Source: Ipomoea triloba (taxonomy: Eukaryota > Streptophyta > Magnoliopsida > Solanales > Convolvulaceae). Taken from it: a DNA stretch of 64,000 nt. Under the pieces are notes generated by a model that saw only the letters and a list, made by a program, of their open reading frames with translations, did no database searches and was not told where the DNA came from. How positions within the stretch are numbered: position 1 is the first letter of the stretch; each line of letters opens with the position of its first letter. This document shows positions 1 to 10,821 of this stretch, piece after piece. Location: assembly GCF_003576645.1 (NCBI RefSeq), contig NC_044917.1, positions 8,899,596 to 8,963,595 of the forward strand. The letters run 5' to 3'. The translations under genes were made by a program, and so were the position numbers.

Positions 1-155
1 AGCCCATTCATGGTGTATGGGTGGGTACAAGTGTTTGGATTTGAGAAAGTTGTGTGTCTGTGTTAGAATGTTGCAGTGTTTGTACTTGGGATATGATGTT
101 CTGGTTTTAGAGGTGATGTATGTGTGGATTATGAGGTTGTGCTTTAAATTAACTA
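1..155. other. Unassigned left edge
   Basis: No coding or RNA feature was recognised. Bases 147-155 (aattaacta) are the left copy of the target-site duplication of the adjacent MULE. Confidence 0.5.
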
Positions 156-593
156 GGGAAAATGACACTTTTTCCCCCTATGTTATGTGCATATAGCACT
201 TTTTCCCTCTGTGTTATTAAAGTGGCAGTTTTTCCCCCTGAAATGTTAAATTGACAGTTTTACCCTTAAAAATAATTATTTCATTTATTTTTCTTCTCTA
301 ACAAATTATTACTTATATGTATGGATGATCACGATTCGGAAACACTGTATCAATCATACCGAAATAGTATGGACGGTTCTGGTTACGATTCAAAACCAAA
401 AAATAAAATTAAATAATTGTTGAACCATAAACTGGAACTGAACCACAATCATATATAGTGAAAATAATCAAATACTTATTTTGATAAATCTGTACGGTTC
501 GATTTCAATTTCGATTTTGAACCGCCAATCAAAACTTATTTATTTATTTATTTTTATAATTTTATTTATTATTTAAAAATAGTCTTAATTTAA

Positions 594-1708
594 GAGTAAA
601 TACCCAAAATGGTCCCTCGACTATAGCTAAATTCACAAATGGTCCTCGACTTATGATTTTAACCAATAACATCCTTAACTTTCGATTTTTGACCCAATTT
701 GGTCCTCCGTTAGTATGCCCGTTTGTTGACCGTGAAATCCGATGACAGATTAGTAATTTCACAAGCTACTAACTTTCTCTTTCTTCTCATTGCTAGGTTT
801 CCGCTCTTCATTGTCCTCAAAATCCTCGTGCCACTAGAACGAAGCGGTTCTTAGTGGCGACATGGATCGGGTCCTCCGACGCAAAGATCTATCGCGGAAC
901 TTCAAATCCCTCCCCCTACACGCCTGTTCCTCGCTGCGATCCATATCAGCCTCCTCAGATTCGTCGAGATCAAGCAGCAGCGCCAGGACTTGGGGGCGCT
1001 AAAGATGCGTGGAAAGCTTCATCGGCCGGATCTGGCCGTTGAAGAACAACTCGTCGGCGGAGCTCATAGATCCAGCGCAGGCGTCGCCCTCGCCCGCCAA
1101 CCAGGAAGAGAAGTCGAATTCGAAGGAGGAATTCGCCGCCGCAGCGGTGGCGGAGGCCTTAGAGTGAACAGAAGCGCTGGAAATGAGACTAGTGGTGGAA
1201 AGCACGAAGTGCATGGGACTAGCGGGAGCACTGTAGTAAAATCCACAATGAGGTTGGCTGCGGCCTGGGCTAGAGAGGGCGCTCACATACGGAGTGGAGC
1301 AACTGCTGTCGATGTCGTCGGAAAACATAGTTGTTTCTTGGCTCATCGCCGCCGCGCCGGAGAAGGCAGTTGGAGTTTCCGGCTCTTCCATTATTTTGTG
1401 TGAAAGCTGTTGGATGAAGACAGAATGCAAGTGGATTTTACTACTATAATAATACTCTGTCCTTGGATTTTGTTGACGTCGGAAATGCTCATCGCCGCCG
1501 CGCCGGGATTGTTGAGGAAGGCAGAATGCAAGGAGCTTGTGAAATTACTACGATGTCCTCGGATTTCACGGTCAACAAACGGGCATACTAACGGAGGACC
1601 AAATTGGGTCAAAAATCGAAAGTTAAGGATGTTATTGGTTAAAATCATAAGTCGATGACCAATTTGTGAATTTAGCTATAGTCAAGGGACCATTTTGGGT
1701 ATTTACTC
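594..1708. mobile_element. Pack-MULE nested inside the outer MULE
   Basis: Terminal inverted repeats of roughly 150 bp (about 594-745 and 1557-1708) start gagtaaatacccaaaatgg. They are bounded by a perfect 9-bp target duplication, ttaatttaa, at 585-593 and 1709-1717. The interior is much richer in GC than the surroundings and carries a host-gene fragment on the minus strand, which makes this a Pack-MULE. Short internal duplications (gctcatcgccgccgcgccgg at about 1341 and 1489) suggest rearrangement after capture. Confidence 0.88.
759..1391 (-). pseudogene. Captured DUF1645-family gene fragment inside a Pack-MULE
   Basis: Reading on the minus strand from the ATG at 1391, the product has the marks of the plant-specific DUF1645 family: STPYVSALSSPGR, then YYSAPASPMHFVLS, an FEFDFSSW box, ADELFFNGQIRPMKLSTHL and, past a stop, GRDLKFRDRSLRRRTRSMSP. 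The frame is broken by a TAG at 999-1001 and another at 834-836, with open sequence resuming after each. Family function is poorly defined. The copy has GC content unlike its surroundings and is flanked by MULE terminal repeats, so it is a transduplicated fragment and not a resident gene. Whether it is transcribed cannot be seen. Confidence 0.8.
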
Positions 1709-2100
1709 TTAATTTAACAATTATTTTATTTTATTTTTTCGATTCCGAATTGTAACCGTAACCGTCCATACTATTTAAGTTCAATTGCTACGGTGTTTGA
1801 TTAGGTTCATATCGAACCGTAATCTTCCATACATATTAGTAATATAAATGGTTGGAGAATAAAAATAAATCAAATAGTTATTTTACGGCCGGGCAAAAAT
1901 GTCAATTTAACATTTCAGGGGGGAAAACAACCACTTTTAAAATAACTGAGGGGGAAAAACTACCACTTTAATAACTCAGGGGAAAAAAGTGCTATATGCA
2001 CATAACTTAGGGGGAAAAAATGTCATTTTCCCAATTAACTACTATGCATTTGTATTAATATTAATAGACTTCCATATCAAACTCCAAAATGGATAAATGA

Positions 2101-2296
2101 TGCCCCGAAATGAGTAGTCGAGTAGGTGGAACATGATTCTCGTGTCAAAATGTTATGAGTTCGATTATTACCAACACCGTCTCAGTCAAACTTGTCACAT
2201 AGGATTTTCTTTCTTGTGTGATTTGCAGACACGTAGTTTACCTTTGAATAGTGGTTGCAGAGCAGTTTCCCTAGTCACCCAAAAAAAGAAAAGGGC
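2101..2296 (+). mobile_element. tRNA-derived SINE copy
   Basis: A box-like (tagtcgagtagg) and B box-like (tgttatgagttcgattatt) sequences stand near the 5' end. The 3' end reads gcagtttccctagtcaccc followed by an A-run. The same 3' end occurs reversed in an intron of CBP60-4 (about 53209-53430), so the two are members of one SINE family. No target duplication was identified. Confidence 0.6.
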
Positions 2297-3069
2297 AAAT
2301 GACCATACTATGGGATGTTAATGCAGGAGAAATGGTTTTCTTGAACCTAGTTAATGAATGGTCAAGCTATCATGAACTATCAGTCATTTATTCATTTACT
2401 GGTTTGCAAGAATGTGAACAAAGTCTGCACTTAAGAGTTAAGACTTCCAAATAATGCATTAATTTTACTTTAATCTAATATGACATCTACACAGTAAACA
2501 TCCCTTCTTCATTAAAGACCAAAACTGAGTGATAACAAACAAAAGAATTCAGAAACAAGAAGATTTTAACTCCATAAATAGTTGGCTATCATGCTAAGAC
2601 CTCTAAGGCAATGTATTCCATTGGAACACTAATGAATATATAGATATAATAAATGACAGATCAATATTTACAGAATAGATAGCATGGCTAACAGCAACCG
2701 GTGATATACACTTTTACAACTAAAGGGGCAAGCAACTATTGATGTGACGCAAAGAACTTGTACTAAAAACAGAGCCAAACAGATACAGATAGGATGAACA
2801 CTTCAAACTACATTGAAATTTAATATGTATCTGCTCAGATGAAGCATGCATTTCTTTATATTTGTCTAGCACATCTATCAGGTTTGCCACATCGAGGAAA
2901 AATTAACAAATTATAGAAATTATTAGAGAGCATGATCAAAATTCTGTGTCATTGAGCATACACTGCCCTATAGCAGCTTGTGAATGAATGTATCAAATAT
3001 GCTGGATTGATCTGCAATTCTTCAACTAAATGTTACAACTGAATCACCCAACACTAATTAGAAAATTTA
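2297..3069. other. Spacer 3' of the PPR gene
   Basis: AT-rich sequence with no recognisable gene. It should contain the 3' untranslated region and terminator of the PPR gene encoded on the minus strand, but no sharp signal was assigned. Confidence 0.4.
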
Positions 3070-4566
3070 TCATCGTCTTCTACATCTTTTTATCTTTGAT
3101 ACAAGATGGATATAGCGCCCCTTATCCACCATCTGTCTTATTACTTGATGGGCTTCTGAAAGCTTTCCAGCATTCCGCAAGCAACTCACTAGAGTACTAT
3201 ACACATGAAAATTCGGATTGCATCCCTTCGACTCCATTTCTTTCAACATAAGGCAAGCGTCCTCGAATTTCCCTGTCATGCAAAGCCCACGGATCATGGA
3301 GTTGTAGGTAAACGCATTTGGTAGCTGCCCCTTGCTTATCATCTCAGCAAAAAGCTCTTCGGCTTTATCAAAATTCCCAGCCACAACATAACCTGTTATC
3401 ATCACGGTGTAACAGACAACATCAGGAAAGCAGCCTTGCTTTATCATCTCGTCGAAAAAGTATTTGCACGCATCCAAGTTGCCAGCTCGACTGAGCCCAT
3501 CAATCAGAGTTGTAAAGTGGAGAGCGCTAGGATCACATCCAACTTCCTTCATGTGGTTCAAAAGATTAAGAGCTGCTAGTGGTTTGTCCCCTTTTCCAAG
3601 AATGTGAAGAAGGAGATTGAATGTATGAAAATCAGGTGAAAACCCATTTCTTTCCATTTCATCAAGTAATCTGTGAAACTGATATAGTTTTCCCAGCCTG
3701 TACTTTGTACACAGGAGTACATTATAAGTTAAAACGTCAGGGGAATAACCTTCAACCAACATCTGCTGATATACCCATTCAATCAACTTGTAATTATTTA
3801 CAGCCAAAAGAGTATGTAGAATTGCATTAAATGAATGCTTGAATGGCCTATAGTTAAATGTCTTTGTCTTAATAAACCTTTGCACTACTTTTCTAGCTAA
3901 TCCCGCATCACCACAAGTACATATCAATATGTTGAAAGTACGAGCAGTTGTTGGGTAACCTTTCTCGATCATCTCATCTACTAGTGCCCACACGGCCTTG
4001 AATTCCCCTGCCTCAGAAAAAATTTTCATCATTAAATGGTATGAATTTGCAGTGTGCATATAGTTTTCCCGCTTACCAGACCATTCAAAGAACATGTACC
4101 CCATCTGGGCACAACTTTTCTTATTCACATAATTTGCCGTTTTCAATATCCCTAAGAGAACTTCCCTCACTAGAAGGCCAGTAAGCCTAACATGCAAATC
4201 ATCTAAGGCTGCTTTTGCATCAAACCGGGGATCACCTCTATGAAGAATTCCAAGAATCATCTGAGCCTCACTTCTAAAATTGCCAACAAAATTTGTCCTT
4301 GTGGGAAAGTTTTTATGGGAATGGTCTTCAGGAAATCCATTAACACCCATGGAACCATGTGACACATCGGAATTTAGCTTCTCCTCAAAACTGTGATCAA
4401 AATTCGGACTTTTCCAACTTTCATTCAAATGGTACTCTATGCTTCCAAGCCCATTAACTAAACTATCCCCAATTGAAAAACTGCTAAAACAACAAAAGCC
4501 CTGGAAAACCCTTTGACCAAAAGAGCTGCAGAGTACATGAATTGATAGTTTGGAAAAATGGGGCAT
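3070..4566 (-). CDS. P-class pentatricopeptide repeat protein, probably mitochondrial
   Basis: Single-exon gene of 498 residues. PPR proteins are helical-repeat RNA-binding proteins that act on organelle transcripts. From about residue 170 to the end there are back-to-back 35-residue repeats with typical cores such as TYNVLLCTKYRLGKLYQF, HFTTLIDGLSRAGNLDACKY, CYTVMITGYVVAGNFDKAEE and TYNSMIRGLCMTGKFEDACL. No E or DYW editing domain follows, so it is P-class. From memory it resembles Arabidopsis At3g60050/At1g55630. The start was set at the ATG at 4564-4566: the open frame runs a little further upstream, but only a TTG lies there before an in-frame TAA at about 4680. The N-terminal 100 residues look like an organellar leader and are poorly conserved. 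Target RNA unknown. Confidence 0.88.
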   Translation of the reverse strand: MPHFSKLSIHVLCSSFGQRVFQGFCCFSSFSIGDSLVNGLGSIEYHLNESWKSPNFDHSFEEKLNSDVSHGSMGVNGFPEDHSHKNFPTRTNFVGNFRSEAQMILGILHRGDPRFDAKAALDDLHVRLTGLLVREVLLGILKTANYVNKKSCAQMGYMFFEWSGKRENYMHTANSYHLMMKIFSEAGEFKAVWALVDEMIEKGYPTTARTFNILICTCGDAGLARKVVQRFIKTKTFNYRPFKHSFNAILHTLLAVNNYKLIEWVYQQMLVEGYSPDVLTYNVLLCTKYRLGKLYQFHRLLDEMERNGFSPDFHTFNLLLHILGKGDKPLAALNLLNHMKEVGCDPSALHFTTLIDGLSRAGNLDACKYFFDEMIKQGCFPDVVCYTVMITGYVVAGNFDKAEELFAEMISKGQLPNAFTYNSMIRGLCMTGKFEDACLMLKEMESKGCNPNFHVYSTLVSCLRNAGKLSEAHQVIRQMVDKGRYIHLVSKIKRCRRR

Positions 4567-5136
4567 ACCCTCTATCTCAGTACTCTCCAAAACGGCATAG
4601 AAATAATCATCAAACGGAAACCCCGAAAGAACAAGTAAGGATTCGAACAATGTAATGTATGCATTGAAAAAATACTCTTATCTTTCTTGGTATTTGGATT
4701 CGATGAGATCCAAAGTGAAATGACTAGGGTTTTTAGGGGTTTTTGGTTTTAATAAGGACCAACGAATTACCTGGTGAAATCGGGGTTTGTATTGCGGGTC
4801 AATTTGTCGTCATTATCGAGTCATGAGCTTCTGGTTCCTCAGTTCTGCTTAAAGATTGAAGATGGCGAGGCTGGTTCATGCATATCGCCACAGAGCAGAA
4901 ATGAAAAATTCGACCTTTACCTCCAAGTCCAAATTTCCAACCAATAGTTACAACCATTTGTATCAGTTAAAAGAGTCCTTAAAAATATATAATTACACTT
5001 CGTCCAAAGTTGAATGGGCACTACTCCAATACTATTCTAATTTTTTTTTAATAAAAAAAATTATATGTTTATAAAAATTCAAAATTAATCTTTTAACTTC
5101 ATATATTAATAGCCTTGTTTTTATTTTGCCTTAGCT
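4567..5136. other. Upstream spacer of the PPR gene
   Basis: Holds the presumed 5' untranslated region and promoter of the minus-strand PPR gene. No clear core promoter element was assigned. The short open frame at 4856-5074 shows no family features. Confidence 0.4.
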
Positions 5137-5469
5137 TAGGGGTGTAAACGAGCTGAGCTCGAGCTCATTAAGAAAGGCTCGGTTCGAGCTCCGCAATTTT
5201 CGAGCTGCTTGAGTTCGGCTCGAGCAGCTCAATTGTTCGAGCTCGAGTTCAGGCTTAGACTTGAGTTCAAGTTCGATTTTGAGTTCGAATTTAACTAGTT
5301 TGATTTTAAATTCATGTTTCAATTAAAAATAAAAAATATATGTGTATATATATAGAGCTTGTGAGCGACTCGACGAGTCACCTCGCGCTCGACTCGATTA
5401 TTAAACGAGCCGTTCGAGTTTGGCTCGAGCTCGAATTTGACAGAGCGGCTCGGTTCATTTATACCCTTA
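5137..5469. mobile_element. hAT-type MITE
   Basis: The left end taggggtgtaaacgagctga and the right end, whose reverse complement is taagggtataaatgaaccga, form imperfect terminal inverted repeats. They are flanked by a perfect 8-bp direct repeat, ccttagct, at 5129-5136 and 5470-5477, the hAT target length. The interior is a run of gagctcgag-type subrepeats with no coding capacity. Confidence 0.82.
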
Positions 5470-5477
5470 CCTTAGCT

Positions 5478-6361
5478 TATAAAATGATAAGACTAGCCAT
5501 GGATATAGAGAATAATGTCCATAATTATTTATTTATTTACAACATATGTGTCCTAAAAGCACCAACCCATTTACTTCATATTTTTGAATTGTTTTCCATT
5601 CTTTTAGTTTTTCTTTTTTTTTTTTTTTGCTTACTCAATTTTGAAGAAAATAATATTATAAATTATACATAAAAATTCAAACCGGTAATGCTAAATACTT
5701 AAAAGATAACAAAAAATTAACAAATAAATTACATTAATTTAGATTAAATTATTGTAATTAAACTTTACAAAAAATTTGAGACCAGAGCCAAGAAGAAAGA
5801 AAAGGAAATGAGATGAGAAAAAAAATCAAATATTCAGAAATCAGTACTAGTAGAAGATGAAAGTTTCAAGTGCAGAAACCCTGAGAAAATGGTCAAAGAC
5901 TTGTGCATTTTTCACTTCTCATCCATTCAGAACTTAAAGTCAAAATTCTGATATTGTCCCTTCAAATATCTTGTTAGGCTGTAACCAAGAACCTGCAAGT
6001 GAATCGAAATATATGTTATGAAAGGTTATGATGCGACATGAACAATCATGTATAGTTCAGGGTGTGGGATGACACTTTAGTCATGATAATAATAAAGGTT
6101 GGATAGAAAAAATAATAATAGGGAGAAATTAAAGGCAGGAGGGTTCATGGCTATTCATAACTCAAGAAAGTACATTCTATTCATAAGGAATTGGATTTGA
6201 ATATTGTATTGATAACATCCATAACAGGTTCAAATAAAGAAACACAGATTAAGTACTTGGTATGCATGTTGTTTAGGTGTGGTGTTAAGGAAACAATATA
6301 ATGAACAAGAAAACATATATGCAACTATATATGGCCTATCCACTTACAGATCAGAACTGAA
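5478..6361. other. Spacer between hAT MITE and CBP60-1
   Basis: AT-rich, with a T-run near 5615. No gene recognised. The right part should contain the 3' untranslated region of CBP60-1. Confidence 0.4.
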
Positions 6362-9300
6362 TTAAGAGTGTCTAGGCTTCTTTTGAACATGAACTTCCAC
6401 TATGGCCTCATCTCTTCTTTGTGTTAGCCATTTCACTATGTTCACCAATATCTTCCACTTCTTCAACACTTTTCCATTAGCGACACTACCATCCCGAGGT
6501 TCATTGCTGGCTCGACTCGCCTCATTAGCTTGCCATTCAAACGACAACGCCATTAGTTCATCTGTGTTCCAAGGACAGGTAGTAGAACCGAAATCATTTG
6601 CACGAGAACCAGCTCCATCTTCTTTAATGTGAAACACTACATTTTCATGATGCAACTCTTTAATCATAATTTCGATGAAACTTTTGGACCTCGATAGCTT
6701 AGGAAACTTTTGCTCAAGTGATGTCAGCTCATCGAAACACTCGACCTCCTCCTCCCAATGTTCATAGGCAGATGCTAACAATTGGGGGGCATTAGCCTGT
6801 GACAAATCCAAACCAACAAGTGAGGGATAGTAATAATAATGAATTGATCCAAGCGAACATAAAATAAAACTCCCAAATTAACCTACCTTTTCATCTTGTG
6901 AGAGCTCATCAGCGGGTATATATTGTGATTGCAGAATTAACCCAAGCACTTGACCAAAAATGTTAAAGACCACCCCTTTGTTTCGATGAGAATTGGTATG
7001 GTAATATATCTTATTGCTGTTGCATCTTTTAGCATTGTTCAGTGTTTCTTCGAAAGCACTTGGCTTCATACGAAGTGTCTGGACATGAAAAACAAAACAA
7101 AAGCTTATCCCAATTAAGATAGAAAGACAAAATATACTATACGAAAGCCCAAATTAGGTATGAAGTTGAGGAAATTAAAGACTAAACAAGATATATACTC
7201 TTTCAAGAAGCATAGGATCTCTGAGGTGTAGAATCAGAAAATCTTCCACTGTGAGAACTCTTTTCTCTTGTAGACGGCAATATGTGTGCCTGCCAATGTG
7301 CACTAACCGCCACACATCATCAGATAGAGACGGCGTAAAATGCTTCGCATTACCTGCACACGAAGTTTATAGAGTTTGAGGATGCAATTTGACTAAACAA
7401 AAATGATAGATAGATAATGAAGAATCTTAGCTTCTACTTACGCAGGATGTGTTTATCCTTGACAACAAAGGGCTCTGTGATTGCTTCTTGAATTCGAGTA
7501 GCACCACGAGAACGGTCATCAGTAACATGTGCCCCGAGCCTGTACCGAGTGTTCTTCATATGACTTGCAGTGTGTCTGAATTTAACATTGTGCACATCGC
7601 CAACACCTTTATCTAGTTTCACAACAACACGTTCTGTAAGAAGAGAGCTCGATCTCGTACGGAGAGAATTTCTTAACGTTTCCCTTTCTCTCACAATGCT
7701 GTCAATGAATTCTCGAGCTGTCCAACTATCATTTCCACCAGCACCAAACTCAAACTTGAGCACAACAATTTCCACTTCTAGAGAGGCATTAGGTCCAGAG
7801 TCCACAATATTTCCAGTGATATCGTCAAACAAAGCCACCCGAAAAGGACAACCACCTTCTCCTTTGATTTCCACTCCGGTATAAATGGGAGAAACAACCG
7901 CCTTTTCTATAAACTTGAGCTTCAAGGTTCTCGGGTTTGAAGTGGCCCGTATCTCATCCTCCAGGTTCCTGAGATCGAGGACAAGGAGGTGTCAGATATA
8001 GCTTTACCATTTAAACCTTAAACCACATTCTAAATGGATTAAGGATTGTAGATAATCAAATTCCTCACCTCTGAACAACTGACAGCTTGCTTTCAAGTAC
8101 CTCTTGTACCTAGGAAAACATGTTGAAGAGAAGGTATTTGAAGTAAATTTACGCATAGTATAAAGAATCATTGCCATAATTATGTAATTGGACAGTTAAA
8201 ATAATCCATCTGTAGAGCTTTTGGCATATATATTATGAGGACTAAGATACTTAGGACACAACAATTATGACACAGCATGCAATTACTGAATCAACCAGGA
8301 TTCAGATTCAAGAAAGGTTTGGAATCTGACAGTCACAATTGTATGAACAAACAGAACATATCTTACATCATATCCCAGAGAAGTTAGATGTTTCTTAGAT
8401 AGATAGATAGACCATAATGTATTAATGTTCGTTTGTCAGAACACAACATCAAGTTATTCATACAATCTTAAAGGTAAGGACTAAAAAAAAGGGAAAATGA
8501 CTGAAATGATCCAAAATGGAGAAAAAGAGACCAAAATAGGACACTTTTCAAAATTGTACAATATAGGAAAAAACTCATTTAGGACATGAGTTTCTTGTCA
8601 GAAACGCAAGTCGCAAATGAGTTTTTTATGCTTTTTTTTTTTAAACTAAAGTATAAATACGAGAAACGGCGATGATTGAGGAACACATGTGCTCGTATTT
8701 ATACAAGAATCATATTTTAGCTAAAAAAAAAAATCATTTTGAATTTTTGAGAAACTAGTTTGTGACTTGGGTTTCTTACAAGAAATTCAAGTCCCAAATG
8801 AGTTTTTCCTTCCCTATATTGTACAACTTTGAAAAGTGTCCTATTTTGATATCTTCTTCTCCATTTTGGATCATTTTTGTCAAAAATCCAAAAAAAAACA
8901 TGTCCACTTCCTTAACAAATCTAAGAAGTAAAGCCCAAAAGGGACCTTTTGATACTGACAGGAATAGGGTTATGTACATCATGATGCCCTGCCGGTCCAT
9001 GTATTTTTATAGTTTTTTTTTTTAGTACATCAAAGGCCAAAGGGGAACGAAGATTTGAATCCAAGCCAAATGGATGAACCCCAAAATTTAGCACCAAAAG
9101 GTGATGGCTGGTAACACTAGATTGGAATCCTTTCTAGTTTCTACACACCAATCCAATCTTTCAAGGGGAAGATCAGATGATTATAAATAGGGTTCTAGGC
9201 CAGATCAAACTTTATATATATTTTATTAAACTTTTTGTACAAAAACCAAAAGTGATAGTACTAAAGAGGTTAATCCTACATATATGCTAGTTTACCACAA

Positions 9301-9958
9301 GGCTAAACTTAACCCCATAATTTAGCACAAAAAGGTGCATGATGGTAACACCAGATTAGAAGTCTTTCTACACCTACACCAATCCAATCCAATCTTTTAA
9401 AGGGGAAGCTAAGATGATTATAGGTTTATAGGCCAAAGCATTAAAAAGAAAACAGTAGAATGATTTTGGAGCAGAAAATCCAAGTGAAAATGATAAGCTC
9501 TCAATCCATATGCAAATATGTACTGGTATATATTAGACATAAATTAAATATAGGTTTAAAGGGATGGGAGGACATAAAAATTAAAGTACTTACAACAGTA
9601 CGAAACAAATCCTTAATCACAGGCTTCAATTCTTGGTCAAATGTCTCAATGACTACTGCCCTTAGCAGATCCTTCAATCTGCTATTACACACATAAGTAA
9701 AGAAAAAAAAACAAGAATTTGTTACTGAAAATGTAATAGAAATGCTGCAAACTTAACCAAGAAAGAAGGGATGGAGTTCGGTTCTGACCAAAAAACAAAG
9801 ATTAGCAATTGATTGAATATCCACTACCTTAAATGAAAAAGACAAAGACTTTAGGAGTTGACTTACTGTGGCAGTAGTACAGTATTGGGTACCAGCTCAG
9901 CATCTGAACTAGCTACAATAATGCTCTGCAAAAATGCTTCAAGATTATTATTAGACAT
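6362..9958 (-). CDS. CBP60-family calmodulin-binding protein (copy 1)
   Basis: Seven-exon model, 508 residues: 9867-9958, 9594-9678, 8069-8109, 7442-7968, 7199-7353, 6887-7078, 6362-6796. CBP60 proteins are plant nuclear DNA-binding regulators; some members control salicylic-acid defence. Visible in order: a helical N-terminus (LLRAVVIETF); the conserved central domain (LKLKFIEKAVVSPIYTGVEI, then REFIDSIVRERE, NTRYRLGAHV and EAITEPFVVKD); SLSDDVWRL; the C-terminal conserved domain (KGVVFNIFGQVLGLILQ); and a basic tryptophan-rich end (KKWKILVNIVKWLTQRRDE) suited to calmodulin binding. The N-terminus lacks the basic cluster seen in copy 2. All introns are GT-AG. Which CBP60 subclade it belongs to was not determined. 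Confidence 0.87.
8491..8889. mobile_element. MULE-type MITE in intron 2 of CBP60-1
   Basis: Long inverted repeats: gggaaaatgactgaaatgat at the left, and the right end is its imperfect reverse complement, extending about 95 bp inward on each side. The gggaaaat terminus matches the outer MULE at 156 and the MITE at 21016. The flanks are A-runs (8 of 9 bp identical), so the target duplication is only suggestive. Confidence 0.68.
9071..9440 (+). repeat. Direct duplication inside intron 2 of CBP60-1
   Basis: About 130 bp beginning cccaaaatttagcaccaaaa at 9079 is repeated with divergence starting at 9313. Shared segments include caccaatccaatc, aaggggaag and gatgattata. The two copies start about 235 bp apart. 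No coding potential. Confidence 0.75.
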
Positions 9959-10056
9959 TTTGGTGGTATTGATTGATAGGAATGATTAAAGCTTGATTTG
10001 GGATTCAAACAACGATACAACTAACTGTTGTGATTTTATGGAAACGTTTTTTGGGG

Positions 10057-10064
10057 TATATATA
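10057..10064 (-). promoter_or_regulatory. Probable TATA box of CBP60-1
   Basis: The minus strand reads tatatata about 100 bp upstream of the CBP60-1 ATG (9958), a plausible distance for a plant core promoter with a short 5' leader. Assigned by position and motif only. Confidence 0.45.
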
Positions 10065-10502
10065 GAAAAGAGGGGGAGAAAAAATAAGGAAGAAAAGGCA
10101 ACTGCCCAGGAAATTATACAATATAACTCCTTACATACTACTAGGAACCGTCCTGAGTTGTCAGCGCCTACACTTTTTCACCTAAAACTATATATATATG
10201 CTATTGTTATTCGTTCAACGCTCTCATGCTTGCCCTTTCTTCCTTTTCTACCACCAAAAATCATTCCATTAAGTAACAGCCATTATATTTCTAATTAGTA
10301 TTATATTTTCTAGCATAAGTATTATATTTTTTAGTATAAATATTACATTTTCAACTTGATTAACATGTCTCACAGGCAAAGATCCGTAAAACGGTCTCAG
10401 GCAAATTTTTACCTTTTCATCATTACATGATGATTTTTTTTCTTTTAATTATAAGTGAAAAAGACAGAGTTTATTTAAGAGGTGACTTTCTTGGCAATAC
10501 GA

Positions 10503-10821
10503 GATATATATATATATATATATATATGCTTTGCCCCCCCCCCCCCCCCCCCCCNNNNNNNNNNNNNNNNNNNNNNNNNNNNNNNNNNNNNNNNNNNNNN
10601 NNNNNNNNNNNNNNNNNNNNNNNNNNNNNNNNNNNNNNNNNNNNNNNNNNNNNNNNNNNNNNNNNNNNNNNNNNNNNNNNNNNNNNNNNNNNNNNNNNNN
10701 NNNNNNNNNNNNNNNNNNNNNNNNNNNNNNNNNNNNNNNNNNNNNNNNNNNNNNNNNNNNNNNNNNNNNNNNNNNNNNNNNNNNNNNNNNNNNNATATAT
10801 GCTTTGCCCCCCCCCCCCCCC
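10503..10821. other. AT microsatellite, C-run and 240-bp assembly gap
   Basis: An (AT)n run, then gctttg and a run of C, is followed by Ns at 10555-10794. After the gap the sequence again reads atatatgctttg plus a C-run. The same short motif on both sides suggests the two contig ends are the same place. Open frames across this gap are meaningless. Confidence 0.85.

Larger units (their letters stand above)
156..2032. mobile_element. Non-autonomous MULE (outer element of a nested pair)
   Basis: The two ends are long inverted repeats: the left end reads gggaaaatgacactttttcc and the right end is its near reverse complement. Further inverted homology extends inward (about 300-560 against 1735-1900). 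The element is flanked by a perfect 9-bp direct repeat, aattaacta, at 147-155 and 2033-2041, the hallmark of Mutator-like transposition. No transposase is present, so it would have to be mobilised in trans. A second MULE lies inside it. Confidence 0.88.

Noticed and set aside
4567..4650. Extended N-terminus for the PPR gene
   Set aside because: The upstream start is a TTG; the first in-frame ATG is at 4566 and a stop lies just upstream at about 4680.
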